64,000 nt of DNA, taken from positions 459,501 through 523,500 of the forward strand of contig JAIGNY010003061.1 of assembly GCA_020152595.1 (NCBI GenBank), written 5' to 3'. Of the stretch, positions 1 through 13,556 are shown in pieces. The position numbers and the translations under genes are program-made. The DNA comes from Chiridota heheva (Eukaryota > Echinodermata > Holothuroidea > Apodida > Chiridotidae). A model generated the notes under the pieces. That model made no database searches. It was not told the origin of the DNA and saw nothing but the letters and a program-made list of their open reading frames with translations. Position 1 is the stretch's first letter, and each line of letters starts with the position of its first letter.

Positions 1-55
1 ATATATATGTGTGTATATATTTATAAATGTAATTGGATATATATGTTATATATAT

Positions 56-508
56 AATTTAGAATATATATTTAGGAAAGTAATTTAGGATATATATTTA
101 GGAAAGTAATTTAGGATATATATTTAGGAAAGTAATTCAGGATATATATTTAGGAAAGTAATTTAGGATACATATTAAGGAAAGTAATTTAGGATATATA
201 TTTAGGAAATTAATTTAGGATATTTATTTAGGAAAGTAATTTAGGATATATATTTAGAAAGTAATTTAGGATATATATTTAGGAAAGTAATTTAGGATAT
301 ATGTTTAGGAAAGTAATTTAGGATATATATTTGGGAAAGTAATTTAGGATATATATTTAGGAAAGTAATTTAGGATATATATTTAGGAAAGTAATTTAGG
401 ATATATATTTAGGAAAGTAATTTAGGATATATATTTGGAAAGTAAAGATATATATTTAGAAATAATTCAGGATATATATTTAGGAAAGTAATTTAGGATA
501 TATATTAA
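56..508. repeat. 26-bp AT-rich minisatellite
   Basis: A unit near ggatatatatttaggaaag plus taattta repeats about 17 times at a 26-base period with small indels, preceded by TA-rich sequence. It has no coding potential. Confidence 0.93.
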
Positions 509-951
509 GGACTATAGATGAAGAAAAAGGATCTTATTTCCTTCAAATTCTAGAACATTGGATAATAATGCAACAGTAGTCTTCAATATGAATTCTTAAT
601 GTTGGTCAATTTGAAACTCTTCACCCTGTATGTGGAAGCCTAAAAATATAAACTGGTGGCTAAAAGCGTTTTAGAAATTTGATAGTAATCAATTTGCATC
701 TCACCCTCATCAGTGTGCTAGGAATTAGAAGTTAGCTGTTATTGTTTGTGTGTAAAGATGTACTGTACAATGCACATTGCTTTCAACTGATGTGATTTTC
801 TTTGTGCTTATAATACTGGTGTGAATCCATAATCTCTGTCTCTGTGTCTTCAATTTTGTTGGATTATTTATGCTGTGGTATTTTCATTGAACAGATAGGC
901 AAAAGATTTTTAGATAAAGCATATACTATGCTCAATTAATGTGTCCAATCA

Positions 952-1305
952 TTAACCCTTACTCTACCATGCAGCAATATTATCACCATTTTGGGTGCCC
1001 CATCTTTGACTCTGCCTCCCAGGCTCATTTTCAAAAATGTTCTGGTATAGTAAGGGTTAATCAACCCGCGACAAGTGTGGCAGCTCAATAATGTATGCAG
1101 CATGGTCCCGGTGGGTGGCCCACTGGGTCACTGAAGTGGAAGGAGCTGGACTTTGCTGCTCGGAAGACAGAGGACCCTCAATAACTAGCCTGTGCTTAAC
1201 CCTTACTCCACCAGGTGGTGATATTATCACCATTTTAGGTGCCCCGTCTTTGACTCTGCCTCCCAGGCGCATTTTCAAAAAAGTGCTGGTAGAGATAAGG
1301 GTTAA
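952..1305. mobile_element. Paired TTAA MITEs with conserved spacer, copy 1
   Basis: Two MITEs of about 101 bases (956..1056 and 1200..1301), each flanked by TTAA, start CCCTTACTC[TC]ACCA and end with the inverted form TGGTAKAG...TAAGGG. Each carries a central palindrome of the type GGTGATATTATCACC. Between them lies a spacer of about 135 bases (1061..1195). The same MITE-spacer-MITE order recurs at 58638..58978 with the spacer clearly conserved, while sequence outside the outer TTAAs is not conserved. The pair therefore appears to have moved as one unit. The ends resemble those of the piggyBac-type element at 13795. Confidence 0.85.
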
Positions 1306-4256
1306 GAAACAGCTAATTATTACTTTTGAAAGGAACACATGTTCATGAGAGTGTTTTATTAACATCACACTTGACTTCAACTTGATAGTCAGTTTTAAGA
1401 ACACTTGCAATATTTGTAACTTGTTTTTCCCAAAATGGAATATATAATATTAATGTCTTTTTCTCCTTTATGTTTCTATATAATCAAATATAATATTAAA
1501 GTAACAGACATGTTTGACCACAGGAATATTTCTTTTAAAGGAATATGACATATTTCTTTAAAAGGAGTATGTAATATTTCTATATGTTATATTCCTATAA
1601 AAGGAATATAACATATTCTTTTATGACATACTCCTACAAAAAATAATATTTCAATGACATAGCAGACTTCTAGCATTAATTAGGACAGAGTCAATACTTT
1701 TTACATACCAGTTGCACAAAAAAAAAAAAAAAAATTCAGTTGAAATTAAGAGTTGGTGAGGAGTTGAAAATACTTGGCGAATTAAAAAACTGATTTTGAT
1801 GAATTTACTCGCCAAGTTGTAAAAGTGATTGGCGAGTGACTTTTTTTTGTTTGTATTTTTCCAACCCTGCTGTACACTAGACTGTCTGGTTACTTTTCAA
1901 CACACTACTGGTGATATCTTTGAAATGTACACCTAAGCTTACTTCAAAATGGAATAAGATATCAACATGGTTTTTTCACCAATTTGTTTCAGAAATATTC
2001 CCTGTTTTTTTTGTGACCTTTTATAAGAGAGAGAACAATTTTAGAATCATGTTGATATGTTCTTCCTACCAAGAAATATTCAAATTTTAAGGTTAAAAAA
2101 TGCAAATAAACGAACAGGAAAAGGCTTAGTATGATATCACAGCAACACATTCTCCCACAAAGTTTATGTAAGTCATTCAAATCTATCATACTTTTTTATT
2201 AGTAAAACCTGTTAGAAAAATCAATTGATGAAAGTTAGGTATTTATATACATTGCCAAATATACCCTTCTTTAATAACTTTTGAAAAATTGCTTCTAATC
2301 ATACATAAACAACCAATTAACGTTCAAAGAAATACATAAACATTTGCAATGGAATTACCTGTATGACATCATCACACACGAATTCATCATATTGTACAAA
2401 AACTTTTAAAAATTCATATCTCCCGAACGGAATATGATATCAACCTGATTTTTGTACCAAATTGGCTTTAAAAAAAAACCGGGGAAATATTCCTTTTAAA
2501 ACTTTAAAGTCATCTATCATAATATTAAAATAAAATTCCGGGGAATATTCTAGCTTTTTTATTTTATTTTTTGATATGTCATTTTTGTTGTAGTTCTAAC
2601 ATTAGAAGGTATCCTGCAGTAGTTTGGTATTATGAGCTATGCTCTAGTACATGTACATTACCAGCTGTGCTCTAGTACATGTACAGTTGATCACTTGAAT
2701 AAAGTGTTGTTGATATTGTAAATGGTTTCATACAATGTTTGTTTTTCTAATGTGATGTTGTCCCCTGGTATGTATGTAATGTTTTTTCACTTCAAAGTTA
2801 TGATAGTTTTCTTCACATGACGTAGAATATGAAATTACACCCGTTTTATATAGAAAACCAACACTAATATTATATTTAACCTGTTCTCGTTTCATCCCTT
2901 TTATTAATTCACTAACCCAGGCCATTAAAGCAGAGGGGAAAGGAGATACCAAACAAGTGGTTTGTATATATATAACCTTTGACCTGCTGATGTTGCATCT
3001 TCTCTACTCTACCTTCGACCTACAACTTTTGCATGGTAGAAACCAACCAAGTTTTACCCCATTCCTTTTGATGCCAGTAGTATAGATTTTAAAGTACTGG
3101 AATGTGGGTTTGTAGTACAGTAGTACTTGGTGCCTGGTTTTCCAACCTCTTTTTTCCCTATAATCTTCCTTATATTAGATTGAGATTGCCATTGTGATGG
3201 GTCTCTATAACTGTACATCTTTTGTTTTCATCCTATGTTTTTGGTCTTCCAACATGTAGTAATGTATATTAGAATAAAATTTGTTATTTTTTTTTTTAAA
3301 TATAAAATATGCTGTTTGAGTTTATTTATGTATTTAGCAGTTTAAGATTTTATTTATTATTTAATGCATGAGTGAAGTAATATGTATTTCATCGAGCATG
3401 TCAGTTGTTATCAGAGCTGGTGCATGGTGGTGGCGGTTTTGATTGAAAAGGGAAGAGAGGTACTTACTCCCTAATCCCTAAATGTTACCCTGTTAATAGT
3501 AATTCATGCTGATCCAGGTCCACCAACTCAGGTTTGAAATTGGGGTAGGACCCATGTTGGAATTGTCCATTGGGAGAAGTGGCAAAGCCCTATTTGAAAA
3601 ATAATTGCCCCTCTACTCCTGCTTCCTGGTCCCTTGTTTTGGGAGCCATGCAATGAGGTTTAATTTTCAAGGAAAAGGGGGGGAGCCATGCAATGAGGTA
3701 TATTTTTAAGGAAAACCACCATTTGCTAAAAATAAAATCGGGACTTTACCACAGTCCTATAGGAGTAATCTTGGTATCATTTTAAAGTACTCCGATATTT
3801 TTTTACAGAATGTAACTTTTTTATAGGGGTCATATTGAAGAATTTCAAGAAAAAGTACATTGAAAAAAGGGAAAAAACTCAAAAATTGCTTAAAAATTAA
3901 CAAAAAATGTTTTTTCCTTCTTTTAAATCTTACAAAAACTTTAAGATCACATTTTTGCTTCAAAACCAAACACACAAGTCCTAAGACATGATAATATTGG
4001 TTTCTGGTCTAAATTTTATAATCTCTACCGGCAATCTTTTGTTCCAAAAAATTTCTTCAAACTTTTATGAATTTTTGCCATTTTTGACCCGTTTTCCCCT
4101 CAAAAAATTGTGTACCCAAACCGTACATGGCACATGCTTCGTTGGTCGAAAGTGCTTAAAATTTCCTTTTATTTGATTCATGAAAAAAGGCATACCCCCT
4201 CTATTTAGAACCTTTCCTATAAGAATTATATTTCACCTCTCCAATTTGAACGACTA

Positions 4257-4649
4257 TGTGGTGCAGAGGAAATTTATGCGACTAGCACACGAGTGCGCCA
4301 GGTTCGAGTCTCACCATGACCACTGCATAATTATTTTTCTGCTGCAGCTTTCATAATTATTTTTTTTTTTTTTATCTTTCCTTTCTTTCTAAAAATTATA
4401 GATTAGTATCATTGGAAAGGAAATTTCATAAAGAATCTAAATATGTAACACAAATCAAATTGCTTAGTTTGCATATTTTTGTCCAATATTTCCTAAATTG
4501 GCTTTCATTACTCAAAAGATTAATATCTTGGCCTTTTTTCCAACCAAACTTGTGAAAGAAAATGAAAGGAAAGTTGTCAAAAATGCATATGAAAAAAGTT
4601 ACAAAAATTGGGCTCGCTTTTTTCAAAGCCCTGGTAGAGTAAGGGTTAA
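4257..4649 (+). mobile_element. tRNA-like head joined to a TTAA-ending element
   Basis: Begins with a tRNA-like block. A box-A-like tggtgcagagg is followed about 40 bases later by box B GGTTCGAGTCT (4301..4311). An A/T-rich body shares blocks with 51560..52054 (gtatcaat...ggaaatttca, aatctaaatatgt, ccaaacttgtg). It ends CCCTGGTAGAGTAAGGG followed by TTAA at 4646..4649, the same end as the small TTAA MITEs. I did not find the left TTAA end, so the true start is uncertain. Confidence 0.55.
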
Positions 4650-4827
4650 AATAATGTGCTTGTACTTCTACAATTTCTAAACTTCCTTTCCTCTTGTAGT
4701 GCTCGTGCAACTCTGTTTATGTAGATTAATTTTTAAAGTTTCAAATTTTAAAATTATTCAATGTGCATATTCCTTCTGCTGATAGTTCTTAAAGTGTAGC
4801 TCTGTTTTGTTACCCTTTTAAGTAATT

Positions 4828-5183
4828 GGGGGGAAATGAAAAGGTGGGGAGGGTGGAGATAATGATTGGGGGCAAAATGAGAAGGTAGGGATGGTAGAGA
4901 TAATGATTAGGGGCAAAATGAGCAGGTGGGTAGGGTGGAGATAATGATTGGGGAAAAATGAAAAGATAGGGAGGGTGGAGATAATGATTAGGTGCAAAAT
5001 GAGAAGGTGGGGAGGGTGGAGATAATGATTGGGGATAATGAGAAGATAGGGAGGGTGGAGATAAAGGTTGGGGGAAATGAGAAGGTGGTAAGGGTGGAGA
5101 TAATGATTGGGGGCAAAATGAGAAGGTGGGGATGGTGGAGATGATGATTGGGGGCAAAATGAGAAGGTGGGGAGGGTGGAGGG
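4828..5183. repeat. 41-bp purine-rich minisatellite
   Basis: About eight and a half copies of a 39-41-base unit (ggggagggtggagataatga then ttgggggcaaaatgagaaggt). The minus strand has no stop in two frames, producing proline/histidine-rich open frames of up to 122 codons that are repeat artefacts. Confidence 0.93.
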
Positions 5184-5914
5184 CACCTAAAGCAATGTTG
5201 ACTAGGATATTTAAAATTGCTACACTCTTTTACTTAAATTGTCTTCCCAATTTAACTCACATCCTTTAATAATTGGTGTCGGTAGAAATACCCTTGATGG
5301 AGATAGAATTACTGTCTCATTAACATAAACTCGTGTTATGTACGTCTTTATGAATTAATTATATGACATGCTAGCCGTTTTGATTGTTTGTTGTGATAAT
5401 GATATTTAGTTATATATCCTTTAGTTTATTCCACTGGGTTTGTTCTGCCAGCCTGTGGCTACAGTTTTAATCCTACAACCTTTATTATTTGCCCTTTGTT
5501 ATTATATATTTAGCCGCATTCCTACTTAAAATTGCCTGAAGCATCTTCATGTACTTTTTTTGAGTTTTTCTTTCAGATCTATTAGAATTTGAATTTGATA
5601 GGATTGACCTCATAAAGTTGTTGCAAAAGCAGGGCTAATAGTATATTTCATACTTCATGTAATTGATTAAATTTTCACTTCAGGAACAATATTGTGCCTT
5701 CTTTTGTTGTTGCAAATGATATTGTCATTTTTCCTCCATTAAGTTTTATTCATGAACATCTTAGTCGGTGTGCTGCAACATGATTGGATAAAATGGGACA
5801 CCGCTAATTTCCATTGTTTATTATTCTGTGACAGACATAACCGACATTGTGAAGATGAATTTATTATAGAAGGTTGTCCTTTTTTCAATGATTAATTTTG
5901 TTGTATAATTGTTC

Positions 5915-6030
5915 ATTCTCCCCCTGTTTCCTTTCTTTCCTACCTCTAAAATAATCTGACCTTTCAGGCACAATTTGACCCTCATTGTTGTGGTGCAGTT
6001 AAGCCCTCATCAAACAAACAAACATGTGTA
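5915..6030 (+). mobile_element. LINE 3' tail fragment
   Basis: Matches the 3' end of the LINE at 9277..10686: ttctttcctacctct, then ggcacaatttgaccctc, tgtggtgcagttaa, and a terminal ctcatcaaac repeat. It is a severely 5'-truncated copy containing only untranslated tail. Confidence 0.7.
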
Positions 6031-6394
6031 AAGTAAATGTAACATTGCCTTTTAAAAAAAATTGTCCTTCTTTATTTCAAATATAAAAGATATGCATGGC
6101 TGAACTTTGTTGGTGGTAAATTGATAATTTCAGAAGGAAATAAAAACATGATCAAAGAGGTTGTTTAAAAATAATGAATAATTTCACAATTATTTGGGGC
6201 TCTTTGTTTCACAAACAACTTGGTATTGCCCCTTGCCAGGGCTCTTGCAAAAGTCATAAGCAGCGTCATAGGAAGGTAGTTGACATGGAAGGGGGGAGGT
6301 TGGCGTATTTGTTTTTTGTCCCAACAAACCTATAGAAATGTACGAGTTTCTTGTCATGGTAAAACTATTTGTAAGGAAGATGGGCTCGTAAAAT

Positions 6395-7150
6395 TATTGG
6401 AAATTTGGGTACAATTTTCCACAAATGGATTGAGGACATTCCACGAAAATTAAACTAAATTTCACGAAAATGAAGGAAATTGTCCGAAAATTGATGAAAA
6501 TTCTCCAAAATAAAGACAATTGCCCGATTATAAAGGAAATTTCACAAAAATTAAAGGTAATTTCTCAAAAGTTGAAGCAAATTTCTTATAAGTTGAAGCA
6601 AATTTTTTAAAAGTTGAAGCAAATTTCACGAGACTTAAAAGCAAATTTTCCAAAAATAAAGAAAAATTCTCGAAAATGAAAGATATTTCCCGAAAATTGA
6701 TGCAAATTTCCCGAAAATGAAGAAAAATTTCCAAAATTGAGGGAAGGACATTTCATGAAAATTGATGCACATTTCATGAAAATTGAAGTATATTTCCCAA
6801 AAATGAAGAAACTTTTCCAAAAATTGAAAATTGAAAATTTCTCAAAAAAAATGACAATTTCCTAGAAATGAAGGAGATTTCACACAAATTGAAGGAAATT
6901 TTACGAAAATTGAAGCAAATTTAATGAGAATTAATGCAAATTTTTCAAAATGTAAGCAATTTTTTGAAAATAAAGGACATTTCATAAAAAAAATTGCAAA
7001 TTTTCCGAAAATTGAAGTAAATTTCCCGAAAATGAAGGAAATTTTGCACAAATTGAAGCAACTTTTGTAAAAACGGAAAACAAATTACTGTAAATGCCAA
7101 AAACTTTTTTGAAAATTAAGCAAATGTCATGAATTTGAAGGAGATTTCTT
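6395..7150. repeat. Degenerate 21-22-base array of TTTCC[C/A]GAAAATTGAAG-type units
   Basis: Roughly 35 loosely spaced copies of a unit combining aaatttc, ccgaaaat and gaag. The minus strand reads as repeated F-G-K-F-[AP]-S-I-F peptides, which I take as artefact. The same kind of sequence recurs inverted at 11150..11500 and 41100..41740, so it is a dispersed family as well as a local array. Confidence 0.7.
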
Positions 7151-9276
7151 CGAAGATTTCATTATTAGGGGAAAGGGAAGAGGGGGAGTGGTACTTGCCC
7201 TCTCCCCCCAATAAAATTATTGGGGGGACAATGATTATATGAAAACACATAATCATTCCATTTTCCTCACTGCAATGAATACCAAATTCTGATGTTCACT
7301 TCTACATACAGTGAGACAGTATAGTCCAGTTCTTCATTTTGCATTCTATTCTTATAGTCCTTTTATTCTCCGGCTTTTGATAATGATTTATATTTGTTTA
7401 GAGCTCAACCCACCCATCAACTAATTGATTTGACGAGCTTTTTGCCGTAAAAACACAGTCAGAATAATGAATACAGTTTAGAAATTGGTTTGGAAGCATC
7501 CATAAGCAGGAGAATCCACTTTGCTGCTTCTGGGAAATTGGAAAGAATGAAATTAAACATCACACATATTAGGTTACTGCCATATGAAAGAAAAACACAT
7601 ACTGTACTTCTCTCTACAAATTGTTTTTCTCACGACAGTTATTGTAGAATCGATTGGTGAATATTCTTTTGCAAATAATATAATTTTTCAACGAGTAATG
7701 GATTATTAACTTCATGATGCTCAGAAGTGGTTCTCATGAAAAAAAGAACTGAACTGGCTGAAGTAAAACCACTTGTACCTGGGACAACACCGGATTTTGA
7801 TTCTGGACAAAGGTTGGACAAAAGCCAAAGTGATAGGAGTGGGAAAGGGAGGGGGGGGGGTGGGGTGGGCAAACACACCTCTATTCTCCCTTAGCACCAC
7901 TATCTACCTCCTGGGATAAATATAATACCCAGGGATGGGAAATCGATGTTTATTGGGGAGGGGGGCGGGGGGAAAGTTCCAGGTTCCTACTTTGTCTAAC
8001 AACTTCCCACCCTGTACCAAAAAGTGCTACAACATCTTTTGTCAAAATGTGAGTGTCTTTTGATTGGGGGGAGGGGGGAGTAGGAGGCAAGTAACACTAA
8101 TACAAATTATTGGGGGGGGGAGGGAGGCAATAGAAGCAATTGCCCCTTTGCTTATTTACGCCCCACCACTGTAATCCATCAAACAACTGGGCGATTGGCT
8201 TTGTTTATTCTTATTTCATTTGTTCTCATGAAGGTAGCTACAGTATGAAACTCAACATTTAAGACTTACTCTTGTTTCATAAGAAAACCACAATACATGG
8301 GTTATACATTATCATCAAGGGTTCTATCATCAAGGGTTTTATCATCAAGGATTCGATCATAAATTCAAAGTGAGTGCACTATCATGACATACATAGATGC
8401 AAAACATTATTTCTTTATTCTGTATTGGGGTACAGTAATAAAGAACAATAAGTATATAGGATTCTTGTTTAGTGTTATGGAAATAGCAAGTAAAAAATTT
8501 GCTCAAAATGCTGTTTGCTTTGATTATCTGTCATGCAAACTTATCTAAATTTTGTTTGCTTTCATTCTAAAGATAATATTACAAAGTACTAAATGGGAGG
8601 TGCATTTACAACTTACTGTACCCTGGGACAGTGTATAGGCCTAGAAGTGTATTTGAGTTTGAATGTTAAAAGTTCTTTGGTGTAGTGTTTCTCATCGTAT
8701 CAAGCGGCTTATGGATGGATACCTGAACTGAGAAGCTAAAAAGGTTCAAAAGAATATGAAATCTTTGCATTATTTCTGCCATTTGAGCTGCCATTAATAC
8801 CTATCAGGTTGGGTTGTTGCTAGTCAGTGGCAAATTTTGAAGACCAGTTGGTGATAACTGGTATGGATGATAATAGATTCAAAATGAGAAGCCGTCTTTT
8901 TGCTAAGTCATGCGAAGTTTAAAATAACAAGAGGTCTAATTTTTAGTAGTAGTGTCATTCAAATGTGAATAAAGTACACAGTAGAAATGTTTATGGATTT
9001 ACGGTTGATTTAAACATTCAATCGGGGGTCGAATTTCTCACTGTTCCGAGAACTGTTTTAAAGATATTTTGTATGCAGGAACTAAATTTTGAAGAACAGT
9101 GTTCTTTTCACAAGTTTCTTTTCACAAACATGTGGCATCAATGATCAATTGATTTTTGCTAAAAAAAAAGTGCATATATTGTCAAACAAGATTGTCTTCA
9201 AATTTTCTTCAAGAAAGAAAAACACTTTTCCCACCTTGTCTGCAATTGTTAACACAATTACAGTAGTCATGAATAC

Positions 9277-10686
9277 CTGGGTGCCTACAGGACCTCTCCC
9301 ATCACCAGCCTTTATGTTGAAGCCAATGAACCCCCCTTTCTGCTAAGGTGTATGGCTTAGCCATTCCTACACTTTTAGAGCCCTCACCAACACCCAAAAC
9401 CTTTTATACAACCTCATTAGGTACCCCAATTTCTCCACCCTCTTTAAAAGGACTAAAACCCTTGCCCCTTCTCTTCAGCTTATGCATCAAACCCGACCTC
9501 CACCATCTTGGCATCAACCTCGCCACTCTTGGCACCTTCTCCTGGCCTACTTTTCCTCCCTGGGCCACCCCCACCCTTCTATCCACCTAGGCCTTTCCAC
9601 TCATCACAAAAGCCAAACCCACCCCAACCTCTTTGTCAACCTCCACAACCAAATCAAAGACCAACTCTCAAAGTACACCTCGATCTATACTGATGGCTCA
9701 AAGAAAGGCGACAAGACAGCTGCTGCTGCCGTCATCCAAGACATCACCCTCAGTAGCAGGCTTCCCAACTACTTGTCCATCTTCTCGGCCGTAGCGAAGA
9801 CCATCCTACTTGCCCTCAACTATATTGAGTATTCCCCGCTCAGCCACTTTGCCATCTTCTCAGACTCTAAGTCTGTCCTTACTTCTTTACTCAATCTTAG
9901 GTAGAATAACCCCACGTCACACCTCCTCCTCCTCCCCTCCCCCCTCCCCTCCCCCTTTCCCCCTCTAACTCTGCAGGAAAAGTATTATTTTCTTCTGGAT
10001 ACCTAGCCATGTTGGTATCCCTGGCAATAACAGAACTGATTCAGCCGCTAAGCTTGCCCTCAACCTCCCCCTACCCCCTTTCCGAAAACCCTTTCTGACC
10101 GCTGTTCATGACCGCTGGCAAACCTCATGGGACTCCCAAATTGACAACAAACTCCACGACATCCAGCCTACCATTCCGACCAAACCCACCATCTACAATC
10201 TCTCCCGTATCGACAATGTCCACATTACCCACCTTAGAATTGGTTACACCCACCTCACTCACTCCCACCTTCTTACTGGCTACCCCACCCCTCTGCAACA
10301 ATTGCCATTTCCCCCTTACAGTCAACCACATCCTCCTTGCCTCCCCCCTGTACAACCTCTGTAGAGTTTCTCTCACCCCTCAAAACTCCATAGCCGAGCT
10401 CTTCCAGAAAAACCCTCTGGATAAAATTATCTCCTTCGTTCATCATGCCTCCCTCTACAACCATAGTTAGTCCTCCTTTCCCACCCCCCCTCCCTTTCCC
10501 TCTACCTACTTCTGCCTTTTTTAGCACCTGTGCACTTCCTCTCTTGATCACAGCTTCCTGGCTCTTAGTCCCCGTACTTCTCTTAGATTTCTCTTATTTT
10601 CTTTTCTTCCTACCTCTGGAATGATCTAACCTCTTTGGCACAATTTGACCCTCGCTGTCATGGTGCTGTTAACCTTCATCAAAAAA
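9277..10686 (+). mobile_element. 5'-truncated LINE with RNase H domain and 9-bp target duplication
   Basis: The direct repeat CATGAATAC flanks the element (9268..9276 and 10687..10695). Coding remnants run from GAYRTSPITSLYVEANEPPF (end of the reverse-transcriptase region, from 9280) through an RNase H domain with YTDGSK (first Asp), AIFSDSKS (third Asp) and FFWIPSHVGIPGN (terminal His region), to a C-terminal knuckle CNNCHFPLTVNHILLA in which the last Cys is replaced, and a stop at 10470. The usual T-A-E at the second catalytic position is not evident (SAVAK). The reading frame changes at least four times, so this is a dead copy. RNase H placed after RT fits the I/Jockey-like LINE groups. 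The 3' UTR ends in ctcatcaaaa. Confidence 0.88.
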
Positions 10687-11149
10687 CATGAATACACATA
10701 CAGTATAGAGGCTACTTGCCTTTGTACAATTGTACACAACTGGTTGCTACATCATATGTAAATACTGATAGCTGACATACAAATCTGCACATTAACCAAT
10801 AAAGTAGTTGTAAATTAATAATAAGCTCATTTTGAAGAAACGAATTTGCCCTGTTAATGACAAAAAAAGTTGGAACAGTGAAATCTGATCTGGAACAGTA
10901 TTATTTGAGAAACTACTGTTCCCTTTTAAATTTCGACCCCTGTCAATGTTTTTTAGTACCATCACGTGCACAAAAAAAAAAAAAAAAAAATATTCCAGAG
11001 ACCCCAAATTATTACACCCTCACACTTTGACCAGTGTGTATATTCAGTGGCGGGTCAGGGACGGGGAAACCCCTGGCAAAATTCTGTAATGTTAGTAGCA
11101 GGCATATACCAGTATACAATATGCTAGTATATATTCGGGAAATTAAAAA

Positions 11150-11500
11150 ATGAATAATAAAAGGTTACATATTGCCAAATTTCTTAAATTGTATTCAATT
11201 TTTTTCGTTTTGGACAATTATCTACAATTTTGGAGAAATTTTTCTCTATTTCGGATATTTTTTTTGATGTTTGGAAAAATTTTCTTCAATTTTCGCAAAA
11301 TTTCCTTCGTTTTCAGGAAATTTCTTTCGTTTTCGGGAAATGTCAGATTTTACCAAAATTTCTAATACTTTTAAGATTTCTAATATATTTTCTAAAATTT
11401 CTAATAATTCTACTGAATTTTCCAATAATTTTACCAAAAGTTACAATAGTTTTACCAAGGCTTCCAAAAATTTGCCTTTTATTTTATTACCCCTGAAGAA
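11150..11500. repeat. Degenerate TTTTCGGGAAATTT-type array
   Basis: Irregular repeats of tttcgggaaat, ttttcaggaaatttc and similar, about every 21 bases. This is the inverted orientation of the 6395..7150 array. Open frames rich in F, S, N and K here are artefacts. Confidence 0.65.
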
Positions 11501-12831
11501 ACCCATCACAGATAAGTAATTATACACATCAGTTTTTAGACTCTCTTTTCTGTACGCAAACAAAAGATGTTCTTGTGAAGAGCCAGATAATGTTACTGCA
11601 AAGAGCTGTTACTTTAATCTCCCTGGTTATTAACACTCGAATGATTTCAAAATTTATAACCTGAGTTATTCAATTGCACTATATGGATATATAGCCCATT
11701 CAGGCTACTTTAGTTTTAAAGCTTTAGTTTTTTAATTGCAAGTTATAGCCCAAATGAGCTATCAACCACGAGTGCTATACCCCAATTTGGCTATAAGTGT
11801 GGGACAAATCCCAAATGGGATATTATAACTCAATTGGCACATGAAAGCAGCGTTCTTTGACTTTCGGAAATGTTCGCTGGCCCTTCCGAGTCTATGTTAT
11901 ATATGCTAAATCCATTCAGATCGCGCCGAGTGAAAACCAAATTTTGGTTCATTTTTGGTGAGTTTTTAAAGGCAAAATTCTTCAAAAATACGCACTAACA
12001 TAAAGTGTTGTTGCGCACATGGATCGATCTATGTAGACAAACATGGAAACAGCAAAATGACAAATAAACACTTAGGATTAGATAAACGCTGGAAAAATCC
12101 GAACGTATTTGAACGGAAATCTTGATCAAATTCCCTTAAAGGGATGTTGAGTTAAAAATGAATGGTATGATAGCCTGTTTGTGGCTGACTAAGTGTAAGC
12201 GACTTTCCCATAATTTGATATGTTTTACATATAATTTGGTGCTGGCAATGACAAGCTCATTAATATCAGTTGCATTTCATTGTTTGAGGTTGAATGTTTT
12301 GGGCTCTAATTTCAAGGAGCATTTTTGCAATATGAAAATCTGTATTTATGACTTCACCAACATTGCTGACGTAAACTGATGACAGTTATAAACAGTTTGT
12401 GAAATTCAAAACGGGCCATTATTCCAGACCACTAATAATTCATTCATGTTTAATCTTGCCTCAATTATTGAAATTTTGCCATAAATCTGACAGGAAAGAA
12501 AAATTGATTGATGTCAGGTTCACATTAAGATGCGGAATTGCGGGATTCCTGCAAAAAGATATAAAATCCCCTCCAAAATAATTATAAGGGGAAAATCTCG
12601 CAAAGAAAATGAACGAAGAAATTTTTGCAGAACTACTTCATATGTTACGGTAGTTACGATACAAGTTAGGCCATGATCGGTTAGGCATAAATTAAATTTT
12701 TAAATGTGCAAAAATGTTGTAAAAAGTAAACAAAATCCTAAATCAAAACGGTTTTCCTTCACCCCATACTGGCAAACTTCGATGAAAGTGGTTGATGTAG
12801 ATGCCAAACACTAATTTGTAAATTTAAACTT

Positions 12832-13003
12832 TTAATCTAATAGATTAAATGTTTACTCTAACCGTGATTTCAATGGAAGGACAAATGCAAGTGGTATTAA
12901 AAATTAATCTTTTCTTTGATTGAAAGTTTTGAATCTTAGGAAACTTTACAAATAAGATTAAAAATGGTTTAATCCTTTGGATTAAAACCTAAACTAACCA
13001 GTT
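12832..13003. repeat. Direct repeat, copy 1 (AT-rich)
   Basis: This copy is about 150-170 bases long. It shares tttaatctaa, aaccgt, gcaagtgg, ttaatcttt...ttgattgaaagttt and ggattaa with 13411..13556. Both copies are rich in ATTAA/TTAAT inverted motifs. The family is unknown. Confidence 0.75.
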
Positions 13004-13410
13004 TTCTCTTCATTTTCTACTGTTACAAGTGTATATTGGATGAAAGCTAAGGCTTCAAACTTACATGGTGCAGTGTGTATTATTTTCTAGTCAAACATGG
13101 AAATCAAAATCAAGTTAGGGCCTACTAGTTTGTATAGCTGGTGTCAAAAGCTGCTATCTTTTAGAAGTTGTGGTTAATGACAATGTTGTTGTTGAAAGAA
13201 TTGTTGAAATGTGGAGAAAATTAACTTTTAATTGATACCGCTTTTGATTTCTTGGAGCATGGACAATATGAATTTCAAACTTTGATCATTTTCTCCCTTC
13301 GTTTGACGTCAGCATTTTTCAAATAATGCTCAACTTACATGCTGTGACGTCAGAATGTTACATAAGCATACACAATAGGCGTCTACTCTCTTAATTCATA
13401 AATTAAAATC

Positions 13411-13556
13411 TTAATCTATTAGAGTAAATTTTTAATCTAACCGTAATGCAAGTGGATTAAAAATTAATCTTTTATTTGATTGAAAGTTTTTAATCTTAGG
13501 AAAGATTAGAAATAAGATTTTAAATGTTTGACCCGTTTGGATTAAGACTCAGTTTT
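13411..13556. repeat. Direct repeat, copy 2 (AT-rich)
   Basis: Second copy of the repeat at 12832..13003, in the same orientation and about 580 bases downstream, slightly shorter. The intervening DNA is not repeated. Confidence 0.75.

Noticed and set aside
4810-5186. Proline-rich open frames on the minus strand
   Set aside because: They lie wholly within the 41-base minisatellite and exist in two frames at once.
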